Source: Saprospiraceae bacterium
Lineage (GTDB): Bacteria > Bacteroidota > Bacteroidia > Chitinophagales > Saprospiraceae
DNA: 64,000 nucleotides
NCBI GenBank assembly: GCA_027080725.1
Contig: JALWRC010000105.1
Span: forward strand, 1-64,000
Reading direction: 5' to 3'
In this document: positions 1-9,222 of the stretch, one piece after another
Layout: every line of letters begins with the position of its first letter
How positions within the stretch are numbered: position 1 is the stretch's first letter
Notes under the pieces: generated by a model
What the model saw: only the letters and a program-made list of their open reading frames with translations
What the model was told of the DNA's origin: nothing
Databases searched by the model: none
Made by a program: the position numbers and the translations under genes

Positions 1-352
1 CTTCATAAAGAATGGAGTTCTATCAAGAGTAAGATTCCAAATGAAGAGACCGGCTCTCTTACACGAATATACAAACACAAAAAATAACGCACAAATAATA
101 AAAAAAGCCCATAACCATTTTATTGATTTTTTACGATTATGAGAGGCATCAGATTAGTCCTGAGTATTAAAGATTTGCCTACAGAAAGTTTGCTTTTTTC
201 TAACTTAGAGCTCTATTTCATGCAAGCACCAGGCCAACAACTAAAAGAGGAAGAAGAGATGTCCTGATTCCAAACTTCAGGAATCCATTTACTGTAAAGA
301 TTAAACCAACATCCTCTCATTCAAGAAATTATAAAACAAACAACACAAGCAA
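1..352. other. window edge, no confident gene
   Basis: No recognisable gene. The + strand frame 1 is open from the window edge to a TAA at 85-87, giving a 28-residue tail (begins LHKEWSSIKS, ends KHKK), which could be the C-terminus of a gene outside the window. Frame 2 is also open to about 140, so neither frame is preferred. The remainder is AT-rich and leads into the DUF2520 gene. Confidence 0.3.
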
Positions 353-1195
353 ATGAAGAAAGACCTAACAATACCAAAAATCACCATAATTGGAGCGGGA
401 AAAATGGCTTACAATTTAGTCCATGCATTGGCGAGAAAAAATATCATGCCATTGGCAATCATCAATCGCACCCTCGAGCCGGCTCAAACCCTTGCCAATG
501 CTCACCGAATAAGCGGCTTCTCCAACAAGTTGGAGGACATCCCCGAGGAGTCCAATCTCATTATAATCGCCGTCACAGACGATGCAATATCCTCCGTCGC
601 TCAAAAAATCTTCCCTCATGTTCCGAAAGGATGCGTCCTTACGCACACTTCCGGTGTCACTCCAATAAGAACACTAGACCGTTTTGAACGCTATGGGCTA
701 TTCTATCCCTTGGCTTCCTTCAATCAGTCGGTCCTTACAAACTTTGACACAATCCCCATCATCACCGATGGTAACAACACCGGGGTAAGGCAATTCTTGA
801 GCATTATCGCGCATCGATTAAGCCAATACGTCTATCATTTGACGGATGAGCAGCGCCCCTATCTTCATCTTGCGGCGGTTTTCGCCAATAATTTTACCAA
901 TGCCCTCTTGGGCGCGGCCTTTCAATTATTGGAAACTCATAAGATAGAGAAGAAGATACTCTACCCCATCATCGAGCAGACATATAACAGGGCGCTCACT
1001 TCTGACCCCATAAAAATCCAAACCGGACCCGCTGTCAGAGGTGATAACCATACGATTGAGAAGCACCTTCAGCTCCTCAATGACCTAAAGCCGGATATAC
1101 TGTCCTCGCTCTATATTACCCTGACCCAGCTCATTATTGAGCAAAAGGAAAACGCTACAAAAGGAAATAACAATAACGACGGGAATTATATCTAA
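353..1195 (+). CDS. Rossmann-like / DUF2520 domain dehydrogenase-like protein
   Basis: Cytoplasmic NAD(P)-binding protein of 280 residues. The N-terminus is a Rossmann dinucleotide fold: a beta strand followed by GAGKM at residues 14-18, then a second strand ending IINRT, as in the F420-dependent NADP oxidoreductase / pyrroline-5-carboxylate reductase superfamily. The C-terminal half (about 150-265) is the helical DUF2520 domain, with HLAAVFANNFTNAL typical of this family in Bacteroidota. The physiological substrate is not known; the fold indicates an oxidoreductase acting on a small keto or imino compound, which is inference. The last 15 residues are Asn/Lys-rich and probably disordered. It stands alone, convergent with the adhesin gene to its right. 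In many Bacteroidota this gene neighbours kdsC, which here lies 53 kb away. Confidence 0.8.
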   Translation: MKKDLTIPKITIIGAGKMAYNLVHALARKNIMPLAIINRTLEPAQTLANAHRISGFSNKLEDIPEESNLIIIAVTDDAISSVAQKIFPHVPKGCVLTHTSGVTPIRTLDRFERYGLFYPLASFNQSVLTNFDTIPIITDGNNTGVRQFLSIIAHRLSQYVYHLTDEQRPYLHLAAVFANNFTNALLGAAFQLLETHKIEKKILYPIIEQTYNRALTSDPIKIQTGPAVRGDNHTIEKHLQLLNDLKPDILSSLYITLTQLIIEQKENATKGNNNNDGNYI

Positions 1196-1392
1196 ATCAA
1201 GGCGCCGGAATGGGGGCACCCCTTTGGTTGGAGGACTGCTCGACGAACGAAACATTAGAAGCAAAGAGCGAGAATATATCTACTACTCATCGGGAATGCA
1301 AAAAACATACAAACAAGGTAAAGAGTACACCGGCCCCTCACTATTTGCCAGCACTCCACCATTTCATACCCCTTAATCCCCCCAAAGAATCA

Positions 1393-4300
1393 TCACCTAA
1401 GAATGATAGAAACATTGCCTGTCCGCGAAAATTGCTCGTCGTTAATGCAGGTGTATCGAAGTATGAAATTGTACACGTCAGAAGTCAAGCCTCTCCCTTT
1501 GAACCGGCCATCCCATCCCTCGCTTTGGTCAGTGGACTCAAACACTTTCTCTCCCCATCTGTCATAAATACTCAAGTTCATATCCTTTATCACATAGCCG
1601 CGCACGCGTAACTCATCATTAACACCATCTCCGTTGGGCGAGAACGCATTGGGAAGAAATACCCCTTTTTCGCAGTCCAAAGGCAACACGTGAACGAGGA
1701 CGGTATCCATCGCCATACATCTATATTCATCCGTCACTTTGACCTTAAACACCACATCACCCGTTTCGTTTAATGTCGCTACGGGGGACTTTTTTGAAGG
1801 ATCGTCCAACACATCTGTTGGGGTCCATTGGTAGGAATACCCACCGGGCTCAACATCCAATTGCACGGTACGCCCTACTACAACACGCCTTGGATCAGCA
1901 GTTGCTACTACCTCCCCATCGTCAAATCCATGAACATTAATATCAATATCTTCTTCATACACACAACCATCACCGTAGGTCACCCGAACGTGATAGGTAT
2001 GTGCCGCCTTCGTCGGACGGACAATGATTTTCGGATCGATTAACTCTACTTGCTCACTAATTCTCCAAGTAACATGAATCGGCTCTCCATGGTTTACGAC
2101 TTCTAAGACAACACTATCTCCCGAACAAACATCCTTCGCGTAAACTACTTCAAAATCCGGATGATACGAGCGAATGAATACCGTATCACGCGTAACACAT
2201 CCCAAACTATCTGTCACTTTAAGGATATAATTAGCACTGTCCTTGGGTGAAAACCGGATTGGATTGCCCGTCCCAATGGTATTGCCGGAAGCGTCACACC
2301 AAGATAGACTGCCTCCGTCCGGAGACACCTTTACATCGAGCGTCAAGGTATCCATATCACAAAGTATGGTATCCACCGGCAAGTTGGATATGGTAAATTT
2401 GGGACCGACCTTCACCTCTACGTCCAATTCCATTTCACACTGGGGAAATGAAGGGTCTGTCACCGTCACATGAAAGGTTTGCGAGTGATTCAGCTTTGCA
2501 CGTGGATTGGCCGAAGTGCTATCATCCAAAAATACTCCGGGCCTCCATTGGTAGGTCAAGGAAGTATCTCCACCCGGATTGAGGTCTACCTCCCCACTAC
2601 CATAACATATGATCTGCTCGCCGGGGATATGTACGTTCCTACCCCCATAAACAATCCTTCGACTACTCACACCCTGGCATTCCTCCTCTTCGCCTGCTCG
2701 CACATAGATCGTTGTGTCCGTATCTACCGTTATCTTAAGGGTATCATCTCGGGATATAACATCTGTAAAACCATCATTATAAGCCCACTCAAAAGTAGTG
2801 GTCCCGGGGGAATGTGCTACAAGGACCACCTGCCCATCACAAGTCGTATCTGTCCCCGTGATAACAACAGGAATCGTATCATGCACCTCGACATAAACAG
2901 AGTCCACAAAGGAGCACGTATCATTAGTGATGGTCACATGATAAGTCGTACTCTCATCGGGTGATGCGATGGGATGTCCGGGGTCAGATAAGTTGAGGCC
3001 CTCCGTAGGTGACCACTTATAATGATAAAACGGGCGGGAGGATTGAAGCAAAGCGACCGAATCTCCTTGACAAATCTCCAGGCTGTCCCCGGCCCACTCT
3101 ATATCGATATTCGGCAGGTAAAGGGATTTTTCGAGGCTAGCTTTACACCCGTTGACATCAGTAACTTCGAGCGTCACCTTCACCTTAGCACCTTTAATCA
3201 ATCTGACGGTAGCACTCTTACCCGAAGCTGTATAAGTCCCCTTGGGGTCTACCACCTTCCACTCCCATCCGACGAGGCTATCATTACCGGTAGCTTTACT
3301 TGTAAGCACCAAGGCTACAGAGTCCTCACACAATAATTCATACTCGAAGTCCACCTTAATATCGGGATGAAGCACTTTTAGGATATGAAAGACAGAATCG
3401 GTACATCCATCGTTATCCACCTTTAACAGCACCTTGTACGTTCCGGCAGAATCAAAGGTAAAGGTTGGATTTTCCTCAGTTGAAGTCTTTGTCCGGTCTC
3501 CATCTGCATCAAAAAACCACTGATATTTTTTTGCATTCGTGGAAGTATTTTTAAACGACTGGGTCAATCCGTCACAGGGGTCCGAGGACACTTCAAAATC
3601 CGCTACGGGCTTTTCTCCACAAGCTCTGACATTGAACTCAAAATCCCGGTACGTTATTCCAATCAATTGGCCGTTTCTATACTCCTTTACACACACTCCC
3701 ACCAGGTACTGCCCAATGGTAGAGGGCACCGCGGTCATAAATCCGGTATTCGCATCAATTGTCAATGGGTCCCCTCCCATAATGTCCGTCAGAGAATACG
3801 GTGCCTTCCATACCACCGGCTCGTAGGGAGGAGGATCGGCCTTTAAAGACTGAGGCCGTGCAAATGTCAAACCTTGAAATGGGGCGCAAAGCGAATACTC
3901 GAGACGGTCTCCATCTGCATCCTTCGCTGCATGGTCAAACCGCAGAGGCAGGCCAGAACAAATATAAATAGGGGCCCATGCATTAAATTCCGGAGAGGAA
4001 TTGCAGAGTCCCTCCGATTCGGGTAATATGTGGGCAAAGTAGGTGGTACCGGTCAACAACGGATCAACAATATTATTGAGGGTCCAGTTGCGGCAACATC
4101 TTTGATATGCCAAAATATATCCGGAAGCTTCCCCGCCGGGTAAAAAGACCGTACCGGTGTATTTGGCCTCTTCGACACAAACCGGATTTCCCTGTGAGAT
4201 ACAGCCTCCATCCAAGTCTGAATCCACCGGTGTGACGCCCAGAAATTTCATTGCTACATAGCCGTTTTGACCGAGCTGCACTAAAAAATTGCCCTCACCG

Positions 4301-4503
4301 TTATAAATCGTCAGGTGTAGATCTTTATCGAATGGTTCCTGACCAAATTCGCAATCCCGACGTATAGTTAGAGAAAATTCGTACATCCCGTGCCCAAGAC
4401 ACTTGTACGTAATATTGCCACCCACGATGTGTGTTGCCATAGCAACATGCGCGCTCAATACGCTTACTATAGTAATTAGTACAAATCGAAAAATCGTTTT
4501 CAT
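1393..4503 (-). CDS. giant PKD-domain cell-surface protein with T9SS type B (CHU_C) sorting domain
   Basis: Secreted adhesin-like protein of 1036 residues. A Sec signal peptide covers about residues 1-23 and ends in VAMA. A Cys-rich N-terminal region follows, then PKD/Ig-like beta-sandwich repeats (for example GTYKVLLKVDNDGC at about 350, and repeats with the pattern YxWxP...L.dp....P.a). The C-terminus (about 945-1036) is the gliding motility-associated CHU_C domain with PNAFSPNGDGVND, YDRWGEKVFES and GWDGRFKG, the type B T9SS sorting signal. Type B cargo in other Bacteroidota depends on a PorP/SprF-like partner, and one lies two genes upstream in the same transcription direction. The start codon is the ATG ending a dispersed hairpin repeat at 4504-4627. 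Ligand unknown. Confidence 0.88.
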   Translation of the reverse strand: MKTIFRFVLITIVSVLSAHVAMATHIVGGNITYKCLGHGMYEFSLTIRRDCEFGQEPFDKDLHLTIYNGEGNFLVQLGQNGYVAMKFLGVTPVDSDLDGGCISQGNPVCVEEAKYTGTVFLPGGEASGYILAYQRCCRNWTLNNIVDPLLTGTTYFAHILPESEGLCNSSPEFNAWAPIYICSGLPLRFDHAAKDADGDRLEYSLCAPFQGLTFARPQSLKADPPPYEPVVWKAPYSLTDIMGGDPLTIDANTGFMTAVPSTIGQYLVGVCVKEYRNGQLIGITYRDFEFNVRACGEKPVADFEVSSDPCDGLTQSFKNTSTNAKKYQWFFDADGDRTKTSTEENPTFTFDSAGTYKVLLKVDNDGCTDSVFHILKVLHPDIKVDFEYELLCEDSVALVLTSKATGNDSLVGWEWKVVDPKGTYTASGKSATVRLIKGAKVKVTLEVTDVNGCKASLEKSLYLPNIDIEWAGDSLEICQGDSVALLQSSRPFYHYKWSPTEGLNLSDPGHPIASPDESTTYHVTITNDTCSFVDSVYVEVHDTIPVVITGTDTTCDGQVVLVAHSPGTTTFEWAYNDGFTDVISRDDTLKITVDTDTTIYVRAGEEEECQGVSSRRIVYGGRNVHIPGEQIICYGSGEVDLNPGGDTSLTYQWRPGVFLDDSTSANPRAKLNHSQTFHVTVTDPSFPQCEMELDVEVKVGPKFTISNLPVDTILCDMDTLTLDVKVSPDGGSLSWCDASGNTIGTGNPIRFSPKDSANYILKVTDSLGCVTRDTVFIRSYHPDFEVVYAKDVCSGDSVVLEVVNHGEPIHVTWRISEQVELIDPKIIVRPTKAAHTYHVRVTYGDGCVYEEDIDINVHGFDDGEVVATADPRRVVVGRTVQLDVEPGGYSYQWTPTDVLDDPSKKSPVATLNETGDVVFKVKVTDEYRCMAMDTVLVHVLPLDCEKGVFLPNAFSPNGDGVNDELRVRGYVIKDMNLSIYDRWGEKVFESTDQSEGWDGRFKGRGLTSDVYNFILRYTCINDEQFSRTGNVSIILR

Positions 4504-4627
4504 CCGTTTGCTTTTTATAGTCTTTTAAAGGTCAGATGCAACCTTGGATGATTAAAACAATCCTTTCACCAGTCCAGTCGGGACAGGTTTTGTGTGTTTA
4601 ATAATTGTCTAATCATGTCGGTTTCAT
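4504..4627 (-). repeat. dispersed micro-ORF/hairpin element, copy upstream of adhesin gene
   Basis: Read on the minus strand, this begins with a micro-ORF ATGAAACCGACATGA (M-K-P-T-stop; first base 4627). A stem pairing ATTAGACAAT with ATTGTTTTAAT follows, with an enlarged loop compared with the other copies. The 3' box CATCTGACCTTTAAAAGAC then leads, after about 18 nt, into the ATG of the adhesin gene at 4503. The same layout lies upstream of xdhC (24052-24289) and of the DUF4340 gene (62796-62902). Function unknown; the placement suggests a 5' leader. Confidence 0.7.
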
Positions 4628-4653
4628 TTGAATTAAATTTAAAGAGAACGCTA

Positions 4654-7092
4654 TTACTTTTCAGAAACATTAGAAATATCAATTCGACGCATGCCGGAAG
4701 CCTCCGGGCTATAAATCGAGTTTCTCTCATCTTGCAAATTCTCCAATATAGATCGAATCCTCAATATCTCAGGTGGCAGCTCGCGCTCGCCGATGGCTTT
4801 CTCTCTGACGATGACCAACTTGCCGTTCTTCATGAATGGGATGAGCACTCCTCCTTTGTATTGTTTAAACTCATTATTTATAGAACTTATCCGTCTGGCC
4901 GCCAGATTGTTATTGTACCCTGAAGACGCACGAGGTGACGTATACCCTCTAATCTCTATTTTGTACTGTCTCCCTGCATTCATCTCCTCCAGGAGGACTT
5001 CCATAAAAAGTTGCAATTGGTCATAGCCTCCCTTTACCTTTTCATCAAAGAAGGCAGCGATTCGTGCACCATCCTCCGGTCCACCGCCTTTGGAGAAGGC
5101 CTCGACAAACTCGGACCGCTTTGGGAAATATTCCCGGTAGGTCTCGGTATAGGTTTCCTTTGTGGTACGCTTCCAAGATCTTCGACCGGGTCTATCATTG
5201 TCAAAATACAGCGCGATGGGCAGGACACTACCTAAGGAAGGCATCAAATACAACTTTATCTCATACGGGCCATGCACTTCCCCGAGCAAGTCGAGCTCTT
5301 TGGAATCCGGCAAAAAGGCAAACTTCTCCCCTTTTATCCTAAAAACTTTGCCGGGGATTAGAGTAAAACTCACTTCATTGTCCAATCCGGTATTCTTTGA
5401 AGAAATAAGCTTCATTCCATTCAAATCAGAACATCTGACATCAACACCTGATAGCGGTTTTCCCGTCTTTTTATTAAAGGTAGTAACCCTAACCTGTATC
5501 CGTTGCGGCTGTAAGTACAAGGTCCTAAAAATCGTAGTATCCGCTACACTTCCCGGAGTATTCAAATCGACAAATGCGGGCAAATACCCGGGCTTTGATG
5601 CGATCAATTTGTAGTGGCTTCCACAATCTACCGGCACATTATAACGACTCAATTGGCTATCTTTCAAGAGCGTGGTATCCTGTGTATCCATATTAACAAG
5701 GAGCAGCTTAGCTCCTCGAATAGAATCCTTGGATTCCGCATCCAAAATAGATGTAAGTAATTTTATATTGCAAGGGAGGTAAGTCACTTGATAGATATCA
5801 TAGCAACATGCCTTGGGCTTTTCTTCCAAATGCAGTGCATCGATACGATTAGAGGCGAGATAGGCTTCCTCCCTGTTGTCAGACAAGGTATAATAGATAT
5901 CATTATAGCTCGAATTAACCGGATAAGGCAAGGGCTCCACCTTGCCCCAGCCCTTGCCACCGACAAAGCATTTATATATATCAAATCCTCCCATGCCTCT
6001 GTAACCATTCGAACTAAAATACAGCATTTTACTTCCTGTGTGAAGGAAAGGGGCGATATCATCCCCGGAAGTATTGACACCACTGAGATTGACCGGCATC
6101 GAATATTCCATATCTGACGTCAACACACTGTACCATATATCCTTCCCCCCTTGTCCGCCGGGCATGTCGGAGACAAAGTAAAGTACGTATTTGCCCATGC
6201 GAGCATCAAATGCAATAGCAGGATCGGTCGCGGTAAATCCGGGGTTATTAATCTGCTCGGGCAAGAGTTGGGGTGCTCCCCAACCGTCATTTGTTTTCTT
6301 TCGAGAATAAATCTTACAATTGAGCTTACTGTCCGTCACATAGTCACAGAGCGTATAGTAAAGCATCTGCCCATCTGCAGTAACAGAAGTATGTGCGGCA
6401 CCATGGATATCGTCAACAAGAAAATCTTCTTGCTCCTCAGCAGTCTCCTCCCCACCCTTCAACAAAATCTTCGATCGCAATTTGTCTACTCCATTCTTAT
6501 CATTGCTACGGGGAAAGCGCATAGAGGAAAAGTACAGCTTATCACCGTGCTTTAGTGCACCAAATTCGGAATAGGGTGTATTGACCGTCTCATCCAGATG
6601 TTCGATCATGATATTATCCGGTGCGTTTTGCATTCTCCTGTTGGCCCATAGGCAAGCTTCCCTTTGCATGGACGCGCGCTTGGTCAGAAAGTCATCCTCG
6701 CTGCCAAATTCTGTTATATACAAATTGTAATGCTCTGAAGCGTCTTTATATTTGCCTTGAAATTGTTGCATTTCTGCCAGATAATACATCGCCTTGGGGT
6801 ATTCATTGCCCCGGTCGCTTTGGACGACTTGGGTATACCTTTTTTCGGCATAATCATACGCTTGGAATAATCTTGCGGATTCTGCAAGACGATAAGCTAT
6901 ATCTATATCGGTCGTATCAAACAAAAACGCCTCTCGATAATACCGGAAAGCCGAGAAATAATCTTCCGACCGGGTAGCTTGTTCACCCAACTTCAGATAC
7001 TCCGACCTTTGCTGTCCGGGACGATATAAATCCTGAGCCTGACTATGGAGGGCCGGTAAGAGGAATGCAATGAGGTATAATAATTTTTTCAT
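4654..7092 (-). CDS. PorE-like protein: TPR, PD40 propeller, carboxypeptidase-regulatory and OmpA-like domains
   Basis: Cell-envelope protein of 812 residues with signal peptide MKKLLYLIAFLLPALHSQAQ. TPR-like helices (about 25-140) precede a WD40-like PD40 beta-propeller (about 165-430) with repeated blades such as KLYFSSMRF, YVLYFVSDMPGGQGGKDIWY and KMLYFSSNGYRGMGGFDIY. One or two carboxypeptidase regulatory-like modules follow (about 435-620). The C-terminus has an OmpA-like peptidoglycan-associating region (YKIEIRGYTSPRASS, then NNNLAARRISS), a layout known from the T9SS component PorE and from SprE/PorW-linked proteins. It sits between a PorP/SprF gene 27 bp upstream and the type B adhesin downstream, so it probably anchors or supports display of that cargo. 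The stop is about 25 bp from the hairpin repeat at 4504-4627. Assignment as a true PorE orthologue is uncertain. Confidence 0.82.
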   Translation of the reverse strand: MKKLLYLIAFLLPALHSQAQDLYRPGQQRSEYLKLGEQATRSEDYFSAFRYYREAFLFDTTDIDIAYRLAESARLFQAYDYAEKRYTQVVQSDRGNEYPKAMYYLAEMQQFQGKYKDASEHYNLYITEFGSEDDFLTKRASMQREACLWANRRMQNAPDNIMIEHLDETVNTPYSEFGALKHGDKLYFSSMRFPRSNDKNGVDKLRSKILLKGGEETAEEQEDFLVDDIHGAAHTSVTADGQMLYYTLCDYVTDSKLNCKIYSRKKTNDGWGAPQLLPEQINNPGFTATDPAIAFDARMGKYVLYFVSDMPGGQGGKDIWYSVLTSDMEYSMPVNLSGVNTSGDDIAPFLHTGSKMLYFSSNGYRGMGGFDIYKCFVGGKGWGKVEPLPYPVNSSYNDIYYTLSDNREEAYLASNRIDALHLEEKPKACCYDIYQVTYLPCNIKLLTSILDAESKDSIRGAKLLLVNMDTQDTTLLKDSQLSRYNVPVDCGSHYKLIASKPGYLPAFVDLNTPGSVADTTIFRTLYLQPQRIQVRVTTFNKKTGKPLSGVDVRCSDLNGMKLISSKNTGLDNEVSFTLIPGKVFRIKGEKFAFLPDSKELDLLGEVHGPYEIKLYLMPSLGSVLPIALYFDNDRPGRRSWKRTTKETYTETYREYFPKRSEFVEAFSKGGGPEDGARIAAFFDEKVKGGYDQLQLFMEVLLEEMNAGRQYKIEIRGYTSPRASSGYNNNLAARRISSINNEFKQYKGGVLIPFMKNGKLVIVREKAIGERELPPEILRIRSILENLQDERNSIYSPEASGMRRIDISNVSEK

Positions 7093-7119
7093 GCTATATG
7101 AAAATTAGATAAAAATCAA

Positions 7120-8139
7120 TTAATAAATAGGACAAGTTTTAAAATCTCTGATGGGCTGAACGTGGACAATTCTGTAAATCAAGGAGAATTCAGGACCACC
7201 CAATTTACCCGTGGCCCGTTCAAAATCGGAGATATTGATATCATAACTCAAACCGGCATACCACATACTCCATTCGGCGGCTATCTTAGGGATTATGGCA
7301 TCTTTATGCCTTACGGAGAGCCCCAAAAGTATATCAAACTCGCGCCCTCTCTTTTGATTGAGGAGAAACTTTCCATACCCACCATATACCAGCTCTTTGT
7401 AGGGCCCTTGCGTCTGATACAAGACATGCCCCAGGATATCAAACTGTGAGAGGAGCGGCCATTCAAACATCGCATGATACGCCATCCTGCGCTCCAACGG
7501 ATAGTTAGTAGTACCGGCATCAAACGATTGGTTGGGCCGGTTGATGTGAGCCATTCCCACCCCGAGATTGAATTTCTTTCGGTAGCTCTGTTGCCATTGG
7601 TAATTCAATCCGGCAGAAAAATCCACAAATGAGCGGGCCAGCTTATCAAAAGCTTCTCCGCTCGGCAAAGAGGGATCTACGACATCCCCATTCCATTGGG
7701 AGTCCCACACCAAATCATCTGTGCGAAATCGTCTTTGGGCAAGTCCAAACATCACCCCTCCACTTAAGAAATTACGGTAATTGATTGGGTAAGTATAGGC
7801 GAGCGCTCCCCCGAAATGGATTAATCCCAACTTAGAATCCCCGGCTTTGTCATAGTTAAATATAGCACCGAGAGACCAAAATCCAGGATGCCGCTTCGAA
7901 TACAGTTTCGTGTCAGCATGCAGGGAGCCCGTACGATAACGGGCAAGGTTATTGGTATACCACTGACTACGCAGATTGACCCCTACCCGTGTATCCCCGT
8001 TGAAAATCCCGGTCATCGAGGGATTGAGATTAAGGGGAGAGGTATAAAACTGAGAATAATGCAAATCCTGTGCTATCAGCGTCAATGCAAAAACACTTAG
8101 CAGCAAGACTATCAGTAACTTAAATCGAATTATCTTCAC
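7120..8139 (-). CDS. type IX secretion system membrane protein, PorP/SprF family
   Basis: Outer-membrane beta-barrel of 339 residues, with signal peptide (about 1-24, ending LTLIAQ). It has the family signature near the N-terminus: DLHYSQFYTSPLNLNPSMTG followed by FNGDTRVGVNLRSQW. The length is normal for PorP/SprF proteins (about 300-350). SprF-like members are needed for secretion of cognate type B CTD adhesins, which fits the CHU_C gene two positions downstream. It is the first gene of a leftward three-gene operon (27 bp to the PorE-like gene). A promoter candidate lies at 8223-8254. Confident as family; the specific partner is inference from neighbourhood. Confidence 0.9.
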   Translation of the reverse strand: MKIIRFKLLIVLLLSVFALTLIAQDLHYSQFYTSPLNLNPSMTGIFNGDTRVGVNLRSQWYTNNLARYRTGSLHADTKLYSKRHPGFWSLGAIFNYDKAGDSKLGLIHFGGALAYTYPINYRNFLSGGVMFGLAQRRFRTDDLVWDSQWNGDVVDPSLPSGEAFDKLARSFVDFSAGLNYQWQQSYRKKFNLGVGMAHINRPNQSFDAGTTNYPLERRMAYHAMFEWPLLSQFDILGHVLYQTQGPYKELVYGGYGKFLLNQKRGREFDILLGLSVRHKDAIIPKIAAEWSMWYAGLSYDINISDFERATGKLGGPEFSLIYRIVHVQPIRDFKTCPIY

Positions 8140-8222
8140 GACTTATGATTTTAGTGTATAAATACAATAAAACCGGTCTTATGGGAAAGTAATATAAAAG
8201 TGTTCGCCTTTAAATCACACCA

Positions 8223-8254
8223 CAAATATATGCATAATAGTAACAATGTGTCAA
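8223..8254 (-). promoter_or_regulatory. Bacteroidota-type promoter for the porP operon
   Basis: On the minus strand a TTG (8252-8254) is separated by 21 bases from TATATTTG (8223-8230), matching the known Bacteroidota pattern TTG-N17-23-TAnnTTTG. Transcription would start near 8217, leaving an 80-nt leader before the ATG at 8139. Confidence 0.55.
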
Positions 8255-8375
8255 TATTTTGCATATATTTTTAATTCACATTCAAAAGAAAAGAGAATCT
8301 GAACTGCTTAGCGTTAGCGAAATGACGATTGTCCTTTCTACGCCCTTTAAATGTCATCATATCTCTATTCTTTAA

Positions 8376-8383
8376 TACCTTTG
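8376..8383 (+). promoter_or_regulatory. -7 box upstream of SDR gene
   Basis: TACCTTTG matches the TAnnTTTG -7 consensus, 29 bases before the ATG at 8413. No clear -33 TTG was seen at the expected spacing. Confidence 0.45.
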
Positions 8384-8412
8384 TATTTTTATGTACATCG
8401 AAACTCTAACCC

Positions 8413-9210
8413 ATGACAACTCAAGATAAAACAAGGACTATTTGCATCACGGGAGCGACATCCGGAATTGGGCGTGCCAGTGCATATATTTTTGCAGAGA
8501 ACGGATACCGCCTTCTGCTCATTGCACGGCGCAAAGAGCGTTTAGAGCAACTTAAGGATGAGCTGAACAAGCGATTTAACGCCAACGTCGATATACGATG
8601 TTTGGATGTAAGGGATTACTCCGCACTAAAGGAGGAATTGGCGGATGTCCTGGAGGGGAAAACTGAGATTGATTTGCTGCTCAACAACGCCGGTTTGGCT
8701 CTAGGACTTAAAGGCATTGACGAGGGGGAACTCACCCACTGGAACCAAATGATTGACACCAACATCAAAGGAGTGCTGCACATGACCAAAATCGCAGTAC
8801 CGGGAATGAAAAAACGAAAAAAAGGCCATATCATCAACATCGCTTCCATCGCGGGGAAGGAAGTATACCCCAATGGCAATGTCTATTGTGCGACCAAACA
8901 CGCAGTAGAAGCATTGACCAAGGCCATGAGAATCGACCTGTTACCCTACAATATCAGGGTAGGCCAAGTAGCACCGGGTCATGTGGAGGATACCGAATTC
9001 GCGTTGGTTCGCTTCGAAGGAGACCGGGATAAAGCTCAAATATATCAAGACTTCAATCCTGTCAAATCCTCCGACATCGCTGAAATTATTTATTTCATGG
9101 CGACCAGGCCGTCGCATGTCAACATCCAAGATGTATTGGTCACCGGCACCCAACAAGCATCGGCCACCATCCTCCAACGCAATGGAAGGATTTTTGATGT
9201 CCCCCAATAA
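8413..9210 (+). CDS. SDR family NADP-dependent oxidoreductase (YdfG-like)
   Basis: Cytoplasmic classical short-chain dehydrogenase/reductase of 265 residues. The cofactor motif TGATSGIG lies near residue 13, the NNAG motif near 90, the catalytic Ser in NIASIAG near 140 and the catalytic YCATK near 157. A basic ARRKER segment at the end of beta-2 (about 38-43) points to NADP rather than NAD. The closest characterised relatives are YdfG-type 3-hydroxy acid / serine dehydrogenases; substrate cannot be read from sequence. It is monocistronic, converging on the MscS gene with a 12-bp gap. The ATG at 8413 is supported by the -7 box 29 bases upstream. Confidence 0.88.
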   Translation: MTTQDKTRTICITGATSGIGRASAYIFAENGYRLLLIARRKERLEQLKDELNKRFNANVDIRCLDVRDYSALKEELADVLEGKTEIDLLLNNAGLALGLKGIDEGELTHWNQMIDTNIKGVLHMTKIAVPGMKKRKKGHIINIASIAGKEVYPNGNVYCATKHAVEALTKAMRIDLLPYNIRVGQVAPGHVEDTEFALVRFEGDRDKAQIYQDFNPVKSSDIAEIIYFMATRPSHVNIQDVLVTGTQQASATILQRNGRIFDVPQ

Positions 9211-9222
9211 AATCAAGAGTGA

